Origin: Oligoflexia bacterium
GTDB taxonomy: Bacteria; Bdellovibrionota; Bacteriovoracia; Bacteriovoracales; Bacteriovoracaceae
DNA: 34,770 nt
Assembly (NCBI GenBank): GCA_015232355.1
Contig: JADFZW010000042.1
Coordinates: 1 to 34,770 of the forward strand
Direction: 5' to 3'
Of the stretch, positions 34,077 through 34,770 are shown in pieces (the stretch's first letter is position 1; every line of letters begins with the position of its first letter). The notes beneath the pieces were generated by a model. That model ran no database searches. It was given only the letters and a program-made list of their open reading frames with translations, and was not told where the DNA came from. The position numbers and the translations under genes were made by a program.

Positions 34077-34276
34077 TTATTACTCCAAAATTAAAATATA
34101 TTTATCAGCGATAGGTAGCAATGCAATCAGAACTGAGTATATCAAATTTTGCATATGGATACCAAGTATTAATATATAATTATCTTTAATTTATACTTTA
34201 TTGTGATAGGCAAAATATTAGCTTCAACATTTAATACTATGGTCTTTCACAAAAATGAATTTGAGGTTCGTTAGTC

Positions 34277-34290
34277 AGAATACGTATTCT
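34277..34290. promoter_or_regulatory. Perfect 14-bp palindrome, possible operator
   Basis: AGAATACGTATTCT reads the same on both strands. It lies about 200 bases upstream of the toxin gene start. It could bind the antitoxin or another dimeric regulator, but distance and AT-richness make chance possible. Confidence 0.2.
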
Positions 34291-34618
34291 TCCTTGTATA
34301 TAGAGTAAAATATAAATATTTAAGGTCATATTGTTTATCATTAGTGAGGTCTTAAAAGACCTTTACTATAAAATAATAACTGGCGAATAAATTATACTCT
34401 AATATTTTCTTATGTTTTTTGTATTGAAATTAGTTGTTACAAATAGATGTGATATAATCAAATGATTAAATATGAGTTGTTGATTGCCTGCTTTGATTTT
34501 CAGAGTATGTTATATTTATGATAAACATATGTTTAATAAACATTTAATAATTATAATAAATGCTAAATAAAGAAATAAAAGTGCACGCTACATTCGAGAC
34601 ATTACATGCTAACATATT

Positions 34619-34655
34619 AAATGCTAACTCAATTAGTCCCGTGAGTGGCGTGGCA
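34619..34655. repeat. 37-bp direct repeat, right copy
   Basis: Exact copy of 33386-33422, starting 1233 bases later. No gene ends here in the right copy. Its reverse strand still reads PRHSRD-stop, preceded by different codons (CDRPL). This suggests a fragment of a similar gene end or a duplicated insertion site. Confidence 0.9.
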
Positions 34656-34770
34656 AAGGGCGATCGCATCTTAATTGTCAGTTATTTAATTGAGAATAAA
34701 TAGTAATTTATTGACCAGTAGTAGATATATTTATTGATAAATTTTTCATAAAATTCCTTTGAAGTGGGGG

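Larger units (their letters stand above)
34077..34770. other. Gene-free AT-rich region at the window end
   Basis: No open frame with a ribosome site is seen in these 694 bases, only a 19-codon frame at 34461. Notable parts are a perfect 14-base palindrome (AGAATACGTATTCT, 34277-34290), a hairpin AGGTCTT-AA-AAGACCT (34347-34362), the right 37-bp repeat (34619-34655) and an adjacent GCGATCGC (34660-34667). The toxin promoter should lie just left of 34150 on the minus strand. Confidence 0.6.

Noticed and set aside
34461..34520. Nineteen-codon frame starting ATGATTAAATAT
   Set aside because: Too short, no ribosome site, and in AT-rich DNA where such frames arise by chance.

Overview
This window is AT-rich bacterial DNA from a Gram-negative organism. 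The signs are a lipobox lipoprotein, Sec signal peptides and FtsX/LolC-like permeases. The mix of a VTC-domain/DUF4956 pair, an E. coli-type YcaO, a CT398-like zinc-ribbon gene beside rnpB and very low GC would suit a low-GC member of the Bdellovibrionota/Bacteriovoracia or a related lineage. No marker in the window proves this. Complete aromatic, haem and partial NAD pathway genes argue against a heavily reduced endosymbiont.

Layout. (1) 89-8840: a small SpoIIAA/SEC14-like protein, a very large exported protein ending in a PEP/pyruvate-binding (PPDK_N) domain, a translationally coupled VTC polyphosphate polymerase-like/DUF4956 pair on the minus strand, a sodium:solute symporter with a two-helix small membrane protein, and a lipoprotein. 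(2) 8868-18931: ycaO, manC, an unknown exported protein, hemE, nadB-nadC (minus), a ComEC-like membrane protein, rnpB RNA and a coiled-coil zinc-ribbon protein. (3) 19057-24656: a tightly packed aroC-aroB-aroA-glf-glycosyltransferase operon that links chorismate synthesis with surface-glycan synthesis. It is followed by a convergent DTW-domain gene. (4) 25361-33369: an accessory segment with an unknown exported protein, an exported RhoGEF (Dbl-homology) protein, a low-complexity unknown, two ABC permeases without an ATPase, and a second exported RhoGEF protein. (5) 33386-34770: a PIN-toxin/antitoxin pair flanked by perfect 37-bp direct repeats, then largely gene-free DNA up to the window end.

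The most interesting content is the pair of exported proteins carrying the eukaryotic Dbl-homology guanine-exchange fold (26887-28344 and 32164-33369). Both have Sec signal peptides, and the second has textbook conserved regions CR1 and CR3. They suggest secreted factors acting on eukaryotic Rho-family GTPases, so a protist or animal host or prey. The second highlight is the repeat-flanked toxin-antitoxin unit, where the antitoxin stop codon lies inside the repeat and a cyanobacterial HIP1-type octamer lies just outside it. The third is a window-wide pattern of short in-frame tandem repeats inserted in loops of otherwise ordinary enzymes.
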